Positions 1 to 9,333 of a DNA stretch of 64,000 bases are shown piece by piece. The stretch is from Zea mays. Taxonomy: Eukaryota; Streptophyta; Magnoliopsida; Poales; Poaceae. Location of the stretch: positions 77,620,683-77,684,682 of the forward strand of contig NC_050096.1 of assembly GCF_902167145.1 (NCBI RefSeq). The letters are read 5' to 3'. Numbering within the stretch: the stretch's first letter is position 1; each line of letters starts with the position of its first letter. The notes beneath the pieces were generated by a model. The model saw nothing but the letters and a program-made list of their open reading frames with translations, was not told the origin of the DNA and ran no database searches. A program made the position numbers and the translations under genes.

Positions 1-2
1 AG

Positions 3-1523
3 GAGGCGCGATACGTGGACGATGCGCTAAACGGTCCACTACCCATCTACGAGCCGCAGCCCGTTGCTCTCAAAGCAATGAGCAGCAAGGAGGCACTACC
101 GAGCAAGGTGGCACAAGTGGAGGCTGCCGGGCTCAACGAGGACGAAATGGCGCTCATCATCAAGCGCTTCAAAACCGCCTTGAAAGGACGCAAGGAATAC
201 ACCAACAAGAATAAAATAAGGGGAAAGCGCTCCTGCTTCAAATACGGTAAGACTGGTCATTTCATAGCACAATGCCCCGATAATGATAATGACCAGGGAC
301 AAGAAAAGCACAGGAAGAAGGAGAAGACGAAGAACTACAAGAAGGCGAAGGGCGAGGCGCACCATGGAAAGGAATGGGATTCTGACTGCTCTTCATCCGA
401 CTCCGACGATGAAGGATTGGCTGCCTCGGCCTTTGACAAATCTTCACTCTTCCCCAATGAACTCCATACTTGCCTTATGGCTAAGGAGAAAAAGGTACGT
501 ACTCGGGACTCTCCCAAGTATATGTCTTCTAGTGATGAAGAGTCATCTGATGATGAAGTAGATTATATTGATTTGTTTAAAGGATTAGATAGAAATAAAG
601 TAGACAAAATAAATGAACTAATTGATGCCCTTAATGAAAAGGATAGATTGCTAGAGAAGCAATAAGATATCTTGTATGAGGAACATAATAAATTTGTTAG
701 TATTCAAAAATCTCTTGCTCTAGAAATTAAAAGAAATGAAATGCTATCCTCTGAGTTGTCTGCTTGTCATGAATCTGTCTCTAGTCTAAAGGATTTAAAT
801 TATGAATTAAATACTAAACTAGAGGAAGCAAATGCAACTAGATCATGTGTAGAACATGTAGTTATTTGCAATAGATGTAAGGACTTTGATGTTAATGCCT
901 GTGATGAACATCTTGCTTCTATTGCTAAATTAAACAATGAGGTGGCAAGTCTTAATGCTCAACTTAAGACTTGCAAAATGGATTATGATAAACTAAAATT
1001 TGCTAGGGATGCCTACACTGTTGGTAGACACCTCTCAATTAATGATGGGCTTGGTTTTCGAAAGGAAACCAAGAACTTAACAAGTCAAAGGACTCTCGTT
1101 CTCAACAAGGAGAAAGGGAAGGCCCGTATGGCTAGTAGTTCTCAAAAGAACCATGCATATATGTATGATAGGAAATTTACTAGGCATGCTCATAATGATA
1201 GATGCTATGATCATGCTGTTTTACCTGGTTATCATACTTCTCATGCTATGGTTGCTTCTAGCTCTATTTATGCTTATGGTAGAAATAGGCCTAGGCGTAA
1301 TCATGTTGTGTCTCATGCGCCTAGGAGAACTTGCAATGGTCCTACTACTGTTTTCCATACTTGCAATACTTCCTTTGTACTTTTATGTAAGAATGCAAAA
1401 GTAGTTGCTAGGAAGTTGGGATCCAAATGCAAGGGAGACAAAATGTGCATTTGGGTTCCAAAAGATATTGTGACTAACCTTGTAGGACCCAACAAGAGTT
1501 GGGTACCTAAAACCCAAGCTTAA
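3..1523 (+). pseudogene. gag (3' two thirds), Sirevirus element A
   Basis: The frame is open from base 3 to a TAA at 664-666, continues in the same frame from 667, and ends at 1521-1523. The stop at 664-666 replaces a Glu codon of the sister copy. The zinc knuckle near bases 233-280 reads CFKYGKTGHFIAQCP. The second Cys of the CCHC motif is Tyr, so zinc binding would be lost. A charged, Ser/Asp-rich stretch follows, then a long heptad-like region (about 540-1010), and the conserved gag tail ending in WVPKTQA. Gag packages the element RNA into cytoplasmic virus-like particles. This copy should be non-functional. Confidence 0.88.
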
Positions 1524-1529
1524 ATTGCC

Positions 1530-4315
1530 TTGCAGGTTTATGCATCCGAGGGCTCAAGCTGGATTATTGACAGCGGATGCACAAACCACATGACGGGGGA
1601 GAAGAAAATGTTCACCTCCTACGTCAAAAACAAGGATTCCCAGGATTCGATCATCTTTGGAGATGGGAACCAAGGCAAGGTCAAAGGATTGGGAAAGATA
1701 GCCATCACATCCGAGCATTCTATCTCTAATGTATTTTTAGTTGAATCGCTCGGGTATAATTTGTTATATGTGAGTCAATTAAGTAACATGGGTTATAATT
1801 GTTTATTCACAAATGTAGATGTATATATCTTTAGAAGGAGTGATGGTTCATTAGCTTTTAAGGGTGTATTAGACGACAAGCTCTATTTAGTTGATTTTTC
1901 GAAAGAGAATGTCGATCTAGATGCATGCTTAATCACTAAGACTAACATGGGCTGAATGTGGCATCGTCGTCTAGCACATGTTGGGATGAAGAACCTTCAT
2001 AAACTTCTAAAGGGAGATCATATGTTAGGACTAACCGATGTCTGTTTTGAGAAAGACAGACCTTGTGCAGCATGTTAGGCAGGGAAACAGGTGGGAAGCA
2101 CTCATCACAACAAGAATGTGATGACAACATCAAGACCTCTGGAGCTTCTTCACATCGATCTCTTCGGACTCGTTGCCTATCTCAGCATAGGAGGGAAGTA
2201 AGTATGGTCTTGTAATAGTTGATGATTTTCTCGCTTCACTTGGGTATTCTTTTTGCAGGACAAATCAGAAACCCAAGGGACCCTAAAGCGCTTCTTAAGG
2301 AGAGCTCAAAATGAGTTTGAGCTAAAGGTGAAGAAGATAAGAAGCGACAATGAGTCCGAGTTCAAGAATCTACAAGTTGAAGAGTTTCTCGAGGAGGAAG
2401 GCATCAAGCATGAGTTCTCCGCTCCCTACACACCACAACAAAATGGTGTGGTAGAGAGGAAGAACAGGACGCTAATCGACATGGCAAGAACGATGCTTGG
2501 AGAGTACAAGACGCCTGAGTGGTTTTGGTCAGAAGTTGTGAACACAGCTTGCCACGCCATAAACCGGCTCTACCTGCACCGTCTCCTCAAGAAGACTTCT
2601 TACGAACTCCTAACTGGTACCTCAAGAAGAGGAGCGAGATCAAGGGGGAGCACAGGAAGAACAGGTTATGGAGGAAGAAGCACCACATGCCCCCTCCAAC
2701 TCAAGTCCGGGCGTCAATCCAAAGACATCACCCCGTCGACCAAATTTTGGGTGACATCAGCAAGGGAGTAACCACTCACTCACGATTAGCTACTTTTTGT
2801 GAGCATTACTCGTTTGTCTCTTCTATTGAGCCTTTCAGGGTAGAAGAGGCCTTGTAGGATCCGGACTTGGTGTTGGCCATGCAGGAAGAGCTCAACAACT
2901 TCAAAAGGAATGAAGTCTGGAGCCTGGTGCCGCATCCAAAGCAAAACATTGTGGGAACCAAGTGGGTGTTCCGTAACAAGCAAGACGAGCACGGGGTGGT
3001 GACAAGAAACAAGGCTCGACTTGTGGCAAAAGGTTATGCCCAAGTCGTAGGTTTGGATTTCGAGGATACTTTTGCTCCTGTGGCTAGGCTAGAGTCAATT
3101 CGAATTTTATTAGCCTATGCCGCTCACCATTCTTTTAGGCTGTTTTAAATGGACGTGAAGAGCGCTTTCCTCAATGGGCCAATCAAGGAGGAGGTATTCG
3201 TGGAACAACCCCCTAACTTTGAGGATGACAGGTATCCCGACCATGTATATAAGCTCTCTAAGGCGCTCTATGGACTTAAGCAAGCCCCAAGAGCATGGTA
3301 TGAATGCCTTAGAGATTTTCTTATTTCTAATGCTTTCAAGGTTGGGAAGCCGATCCCACTCTTTTCACAAAGACATGCAATGGTGATCTTTTTGTTTGTC
3401 AAATTTATGTCGATGACATAATATTTGGTTCTACTAATCAAAAGTCTTGTGAGGAGTTTATTAGGGTAATGATGCAAAAGTTCGAGATGTCGATGATGGG
3501 CGAGTTGACTTACTTTCTTGGATTCCAAGTGAAGCAACTCAAGGACGGCACTTTCATCTCCCAAACGAAGTACACTCAAGATCTTCTCAAGAGGTTTAGG
3601 ATGAAGGACGCCAAGCTCGCGAAGACACCGATGGGAACTGACAGGCATCTTGACCTCAACAAAGTAGGTAAGTCCGTTGATCAAAAGGCATACCGGTCAA
3701 TGATAGGTTCATTACTTTATCTTTGTGCTAGTAGACCGGACATTATGCTTAGTGTATGCATGTGTGCTAGATTTCAATCCGACCCCAAGGAATGTCACCT
3801 TACTTCAGGATCTGGTATCCAAAGGGGTTTACCTTTGACTTGATTGGATACGCAGACTCCGATTATGCCGGGTGCAAGGTTGATAGAAAGAGCACATCAG
3901 GGACGTGCCAATTTCTAGGAAGGTCTCTGGTGTCCTGGAGTTCCAAGAAACAAACATCCGTTGCCCTATCCACCGCTAAGGCCGAGTAGTTGCTGCAGGA
4001 TAGTGTTGCGCGCAACTACTTTGGATGAGGCAAACCCTCCGGGACTTTGGCTACAATCTGAGCAAAGTCCCACTCCTATGTGACAATGAGAGTGCAATCC
4101 GCTTGGCGGATAATCCTGTTGGACACAGCCGCACTAAGCACATAGACATCCGACATCACTTCCTGAGAGACCACCAACAAAAGGGAGATATCGATATTTA
4201 TCATATTAGCACCAAGAACCAGCTAGCCGATATCTTCACCAAGCCTTTGGATGATAAAACATTTTACAGGTTGCGTAGTGAGCTAAATGTCTTAGATTCG
4301 CGTAACTTGGATTGA
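1530..4315 (+). pseudogene. pol (protease-integrase-RT-RNase H), Sirevirus element A
   Basis: The protease motif DSGCTNH lies near 1567. The GAG-pre-integrase HHCC region is at about 1960-2090, the integrase core ([19 protein letters not shown]) at 2250-2560, RT at 2860-3430 and RNase H at 3850-4315, ending LDSRNLD. Breaks relative to the copy at 45854-48826 include: TGA at 1953-1955; TAG inside the CxxC of the zinc motif near 2079; a one-base insertion near 2199 and loss near 2231; a deletion at about 2619 fusing the integrase end to the inter-domain linker; a stop before RT (about 2857) and at 3146-3148; a frameshift near 3350 that puts YVDD (3406-3417) out of frame; a deletion near 3800; and a stop near 3989. 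The start at 1530 is in the same frame as the gag stop at 1521-1523. Confidence 0.88.
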
Positions 4316-5064
4316 TCTATAGCATACATGTGTTCTATGCCTTTGATCACGTTACTTTGAGCATTTAAATCAGACCTCACAAGTCCATATGCCCAAGATG
4401 CACATATCTAGGGGGAGATGGGCTACAACTTGACCCTTTTGAGACTAACTTGTTTGGTTGAGTACACTTGATGTAGTCTCAAAGGTACATTGAAAGGGAA
4501 AGTGAACTTGGACGACTAAAAGACTTCCACTGCACTCCGGTATTAGTGTATTTAATTCCAAGTTCATACTTGTGTTCTCATTGCCTTTTTGCTCGTAATT
4601 GACATTTTGGTAAAGCAATGGGGTTAAAGGGCCAAGAATGATCCCGTTTTGGTGCTTAATGCCAAAGGGGGAGAAATTAAGGCCAAAGCAAAAGCAAAAT
4701 GGATCAGCCAACCACTTGTGAATTTTCAAAATAGAGGAGTTAGAATTTGTTTTTTGTCAAAATACTCTTATTACAAAATTTGGTCTCTTATGGGGGAGAA
4801 TTTTGATTATGGGGAAAAGGGAGAGTTTTTGACACTTGTTCAATTTTACTCTTGGAATATCTCTCGATTTTCCCAAACAAGTGTGTTTGACTTAGAGATA
4901 GGAAAAAGAATTTGATTTGCAAAAACAAACCAAGTGGTGGCAAAGAGTGATCCAAATATGCCAAATCTTAAGTAAAAAGGGAATTGGTCTTCATTTGCAT
5001 TGATGTTGCACTTCTTTTGTTGCTTTTTGATGTGTTGGCATAAATCACCAAAAAGGGGGAGACT
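4316..5064 (+). other. 3' non-coding region with repeated polypurine tracts, element A
   Basis: No open frame of note. At least five GGGGGAG/GGGAG-like purine blocks occur, near 4410, 4664, 4791, 4817 and 5053. The last (AAAAAGGGGGAGAC, 5051-5064) touches the 3' LTR and is the expected plus-strand primer. Repeated polypurine tracts upstream of the 3' LTR are an established Sirevirus trait. Confidence 0.7.
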
Positions 5065-5900
5065 GAAAGGGAAATGTGCCCTTGGGCCATTTCTATAAGT
5101 ATTTTGGTGATTAGATGTCCAATACATATTGAGTGAGTTCTTATGTGCCAAATGAGTGAGAAGTGTGAAATCAAGAACAAGGTATGTTTCTAGACTTAGT
5201 GAATTGTTTTTTGTGTACTAACATGGTTATATAAGTGCTAGAAACAGTGCCAAGAAAAGAAGATTTGAATTGGAGAAGAATTGGCAAAGTACAACCAACA
5301 CCAGCTCGGGCCTGGCACACCAGACTGTCCGGTGGTGCACCGGACAGTGTCCGGTGCCCCAGGTTGGTCAAACATGAATTGGTTGCTCTCGGGAAAAGAG
5401 AAAGGCGATGTGGCTATAATTCACCAGACTGTCCGGTGATGCACCGGACTGTCCGGTGAGTCAACGGCGCCAGCGGCCAACGGTCGTCCGCGCAATCAAC
5501 GTGCGACACGTGGTCCGCGCCAACGGTCGGTTGGGCACACCGGACTGTCCGGTGTGCACTAGACAGTGTCCGGTGCGCTAACGGCCCCGGAGGACCAACG
5601 GTCGGCTGCGCCCGGTATGGAAGGAAATCGAGCACCGGACTGCTAGAGTGGCTGTCCGGTGGTGCACTGGACTGTCCGGTGCACCACTCGACAGAAGGCA
5701 AGAATTGCCTACCAAATTGATGTCCAACGGCTCCTGGCTGCCTTGGGGCTATAAAAGGGACCCCTAGGCGCATGGAGCAGTACACCAAGCATTCTCTAAG
5801 CATTCTAAGACTCCCAGACTCCGCCTCCACGCATTCGATCGATTGTGTTAGTGATTTGAGCTTTGTTTGAGTTGTGAACTCACACTACTACTTCCCAATC
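5065..5900 (+). repeat. truncated 3' LTR of Sirevirus element A
   Basis: It starts TGAAAGGGAAATGTGCCC, matching the minus-strand start of the LTRs at 43778-45061 and 51253-52511. It holds about eight CACCGGAC/GTCCGGTG palindromic units (5318-5700) in U3 and a TATAAAAG box at 5750-5757. The sequence after the box diverges from the other LTRs and the terminal ...CTCTCA end is absent. The right boundary is an estimate. Confidence 0.75.
5750..5757 (+). promoter_or_regulatory. LTR TATA box (TATAAAAG)
   Basis: It lies at the 3' edge of the palindrome-rich U3 and is followed by the LTR-conserved stretch at the expected start site. The same box occurs in inverted orientation at 44362-44369 and 51834-51841. 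Confidence 0.6.
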
Positions 5901-6048
5901 TCCCCATTCATCTCTGCCTTTTTCTTATCCACCGCTCGTGTGCTATATTTGTGAGGCGTTAATCACTACGTCGTATTCCAGGTGCCCAACTCCATCATCG
6001 GCGACTAGGTTGTTGCATTTCAACCTCGGACGAATTTTCTGGCCGTCG

Positions 6049-6066
6049 ATGACAAAGAAATCGCAG
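6049..6066 (+). pseudogene. probable exon 1 (start codon) of the resident plant gene
   Basis: ATG at 6049 opens a six-codon stretch MTKKSQ ending exactly at CAG|GTGATC, a good 5' splice site. Spliced in phase 0 to the exon starting at 25081, it continues as ATASIMRKVDR with no stop. The bases from about 5905 to 6048 would be leader or earlier coding sequence; nothing else is recognised there. The link rests on splice signals and phase only. Confidence 0.4.
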
Positions 6067-6083
6067 GTGATCTACTACTGCAT

Positions 6084-6768
6084 TGTTGGGGGCCTTCGGC
6101 TTTCGAAGGTCCTCAAAAACATGATTTGACAATGGTTTCCAAGTGAAATATGTGAACAGGTATCTTCGGAATCGGGTTATGAGTATACAAGAGTATGGTC
6201 AGGACGAAGCCTGAGCGAGACGAAAGGCGATTATGACGAAGGATAAGATGATCACGAAGCTGTGCGCAGAAAAGTTTCGGTATGATAGCAGAGAAGGGGA
6301 ACCGACTTAAAGATGAAAAGGCAAATTAGACCTCGAAGAATTACTATAGAGTTATTGATAAATGCAAAGGGCATTAATGTAATTCTACACGGGCTGCGTC
6401 CCTTGCCTATAAATAGATGAACAGTACTCCCGTACTGTTCACGCTGACTTGGCATTCGCTTTTTGCATCACGCCTGTACCTTTACTTTCCGTCAAACCGA
6501 ATGTACATTTATAATTTGTTATTCTGGATATGATAAGGCAAATAAAAATAAGTTGATGATAATATCTATATTATTCTTCGTATTTCACATATGAATTCTT
6601 CTTTATCATCTATTGTGCTTACTAAGATTTTCTTCATTCATAACCTTCGTCCGGAATTCATTATATCCGAAGGGACATAATGTCTTGAAGGACGAAGGAC
6701 TTTAATATTTAACACTTTTTATGTTGCCTTGTTCTTAACTCTTAGCATTTGAGAACAAGTCACCAACA
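6084..6768 (+). repeat. 5' LTR, zeon-like element
   Basis: It runs from TGTTGGGGGCC to CACCAACA. A TATAAATA box lies at 6408-6415, with a perfect inverted repeat just downstream (GAACAGTAC, TCCC loop, GTACTGTTC; 6419-6440). Confidence 0.92.
6408..6440 (+). promoter_or_regulatory. LTR core promoter plus start-site hairpin
   Basis: TATAAATA is followed three bases later by a 22-bp perfect stem (9-bp arms, TCCC loop). The same pair is at 13065-13097. In the pol-bearing relative the minus-strand LTR has an imperfect version (36087-36108) beside its TATA box. Confidence 0.6.
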
Positions 6769-6769
6769 T

Positions 6770-6786
6770 TGGCGCCCACCTCCGGT
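6770..6786 (+). other. primer-binding site, zeon-like element
   Basis: TGGCGCCCACCTCCGG begins one base after the 5' LTR. It has the TGGCGCC form expected where a tRNA CCA end primes minus-strand synthesis. The tRNA was not identified. Confidence 0.6.
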
Positions 6787-6841
6787 GAACTCACTTCCAT
6801 TTTTTGAGTTTTGAACACCTTCGGCAAGCATCACCTTCGTC

Positions 6842-8359
6842 ATGCCGCCGAAGAAAGCTTCAGCAATAGGGGCTGCCACTCTGCAGCCGCTGGACCCCAA
6901 TCAGGATGTCCTTTCTCTTAGGGAGGCCCGAAGCCAGAAGAGGAAGGCCACCAGCCCAACGCCTCCGGAGGACGACTTGGATCAAGAAATCCAAAACTTG
7001 GAGATGCTCCATCAACAGGTCCAACGGAAGAAGGAAAAGATGGCTCGTCTAGCTGACCTACAAAGGCAGATAGACGAAGCCTCTGAAGAAGTTTGTCATC
7101 TTGCTCAAGATGACCAGAACCGAAGGCCTCCGCACAGAGAGCTTCATCAAGAGGGCTTCTACAACGAGGACAACTGGTATGAAGATTTCCATCATGGAAA
7201 TTTTGCTTTTGATGATATTTCTCCTCTGTCAACAGAACTGCAGGCTACACCTTGGCCCCAGTCTTACAAGCCACCCCAGCTCCCCATGTACGACGGTCAT
7301 TCAGACCCGAAGCAATTCTTGATGAGTTATGAAGCAACCATATCTTCGTATGGTGGCAATACTGCAGTCATGGCAAAATCTTTCGTCATGACTGTCAAGA
7401 GTGTTGCACAAACCTAGTACTCCTCTCTTCGGCCAGGAACAATCACCTCATGGCAAAAGCTGAAGGACATGCTGATAACCAGCTTCCAAGGGTTTCAAAC
7501 GAAACCGGTCACTGCTTAGGCTTTATTCCAGTGCACCCAGGACCACGAAGAATACCTTCAGGCGTATGTCCGAAGGTTCCTGCGTCTAAGGGCACAGGCA
7601 CCAACAGTGCCCAATGAAATTGTCATTGAGGCCATGATTAAGGGGCTTCGGTCGGGACCTTCAGCTCAATACTTTGCCAGGAAGCCTCCTCAAACTTTGG
7701 AGAAGCTGCTCCAGAAGATGGACGAGTATATTCGAGCTGACAATGACTTCCGCCAAAGAAGGGAGGAAGCATACAGGTTCTCTGAAATGACCAGGGGCTT
7801 CGGAGGAAGATTCTATCCGAGGCACGTCAGGTCAATTCACAACTCTACTCAGAGTGATTATAGAGGGAATCAACAACAAAGGCCACATTACTCCTCGCAA
7901 GCTTTGGGGCAGCAGCAAAGCTCTTTCCGGCCGCCAGCTCCAAGGGGCAGAGGCGCCAGGGGCTTCGGAGGAAGATTTGGGGATCAGCCAAGAAAAATTT
8001 ATTGTCTATTCTGTGGTGAGGACAAGGGCCATACCACCAGGATGTGCCATGTTACCATCCAGAAGCAAAAGGAGATAGCAGAAGCTGCAACACAACAGAG
8101 TCAGCCGAAGCAAGTCATGCATACTGCTTCGTACCATTCGCCTTACATTCCAGAATATGTAGGCAACCACCCTGCAGCTTCTGTTGCTTCGGCAAGCCAA
8201 CCTCAAGCATCTTGGCAACAGCCTCCACCTCCACCACCAACGCAACGAGGCCAGCAGCCAGAAGGGAGTCAACACACTCACCTTCAACGGGACTTCAGAG
8301 AAGAGTCCGAAGCTCGCACAGTCAATAGCACTGTGCCAGAGTCAAAGCATATTTACTGA
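6842..8359 (+). pseudogene. gag of the zeon-like element, two in-frame TAG codons
   Basis: ATG at 6842 lies 74 bases after the LTR. The frame runs to TGA at 8357-8359 except for TAG at 7415-7417 and 7517-7519, giving about 505 codons. The N-terminal third is charged and coiled-coil-like (residues about 45-95). The retrotransposon-gag core follows (TITSW, KPPQTLEKLLQKMDEYI). A late cysteine cluster CLFCGEDKGHTTRMC is a variant zinc knuckle (CX2CX5HX4C), and the tail is Gln/Pro-rich. The first TAG falls where related gags have Trp before YSSL. Function: RNA packaging in virus-like particles. Only UAG stops interrupt it. Simple decay is the likeliest reading. Confidence 0.85.
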
Positions 8360-9333
8360 CAAATATCCTACCCCGACAGCAGTTTTTCGCATTCAGTATT
8401 ATTTTCTTTTTAATAAGGAACAATTATGGGAGGCTTAAGTGCTTTTTGTCGTTTTTAATCTCTTGTAACAGTTTCGCTTTTTACTATAATGAAAATATAT
8501 CTTCTCCATAGGCTAAAGTTGCCGAAGCATAAGAATTTATGGTGACAAGGAGGACCTTCGAATTATCAAAAATTTTGTTCTAAGGAACGCAGCGTAATTT
8601 CTTCAAAGCAGCAAAAAGTTGTTCCTAAGGGAGCGCAGTGTAAGTTTTCTGCTCAAAAGTCGTTCCGAAGGGAATGCAGAGCTTACAGCGAAAAATAAAC
8701 GTTGATTCCGCTGAAAGTAAAAGGCGAAGAAGCTCCTAAGGGAGGCTTACAGCGAAAAATAAACGATGATTCCGCTGAAAGTAAAAGGCGAAGAAGCTCC
8801 TAAGGGAGGCTTACAACGAAAAATAAACGCTGATTCCGCTGAAGTAAAAGGCGAAGAAGCTCCTAAGGGAGGCTTGCAGTGAAAAAACGTCGATCTTCGG
8901 CAAATATCATTTTGCACAACATCACATCATTACATCATTTGCACAGCATAACATCATACATCATATTGCATCAACAACGCAAGAAGGGGGTCTCAGTATT
9001 GATATTCGAAGATTGTTTCGAAGAAACAGTGACAGGGCACAAAAATAACTATCGAGGAATTATACCTTCGTCAAATTCTGAAATGAAAAGATCTATTGAT
9101 TATTGATTTTACGAGGATTGGTTACTAATTTTATGAGAACACGGATATTATTTACGAAGCATGAAAAGAAGGGAAGGTGTTTTTTCGCCGAAGGCTAAAA
9201 ACGGTATGTATATGAAGTTTCATGCATCGTAAAGAATAGAACTGTAAACAGCTAATATATTGCATTCAAAGTTACAAAATATTACACATGTTTCTCAACA
9301 AATGTTACATTCTAAATCTTTTTACAATAACAG
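8360..9333 (+). other. non-coding region between gag and the antisense gene
   Basis: Nothing coding is seen. It occupies the position where pol would lie. At 8576-8885 is a tandem-repeat tract (separate entry); the rest is AT-rich. Confidence 0.6.
8576..8885 (+). repeat. tandem repeats (about 65-75-bp units) shared with the cinful-like element
   Basis: Three near-identical units carry 'GATTCCGCTGAAAGTAAAAG' and 'CTCCTAAGGGAGGCTTACA', preceded by two diverged ones. The same units occur in inverted orientation at about 40180-40470 in the related element, at the equivalent place, so they are an old family feature. Confidence 0.85.

Larger units (their letters stand above)
1..5900 (+). mobile_element. 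Copia (Sirevirus, Opie/Ji-like) element A, 5'-truncated by the window
   Basis: The order gag zinc knuckle, protease, integrase, reverse transcriptase, RNase H, polypurine tracts and 3' LTR is the Copia order. It aligns throughout with the better preserved copy at 43778-52511. The window opens inside gag, at about residue 300 of that copy. Many stops, frameshifts and at least two internal deletions show a dead, older copy. The 3' LTR begins at 5065 (TGAAAGGG) but its right end is missing: similarity to the other copy fades soon after the TATA box and transcription-start region, near 5900. No target-site duplication can be read because both ends are absent. Confidence 0.9.

Noticed and set aside
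5318..5700. Possible CRISPR-like array of short palindromes
   Set aside because: Units are irregularly spaced, lie in a retrotransposon LTR in a plant genome, and have no unique spacers or cas genes.
5235..5830. Frames rich in HRTVRC/APDSVRCA in the element A LTR
   Set aside because: They come from the CACCGGAC/GTCCGGTG palindrome array, which is open in several frames; there is no gene evidence.
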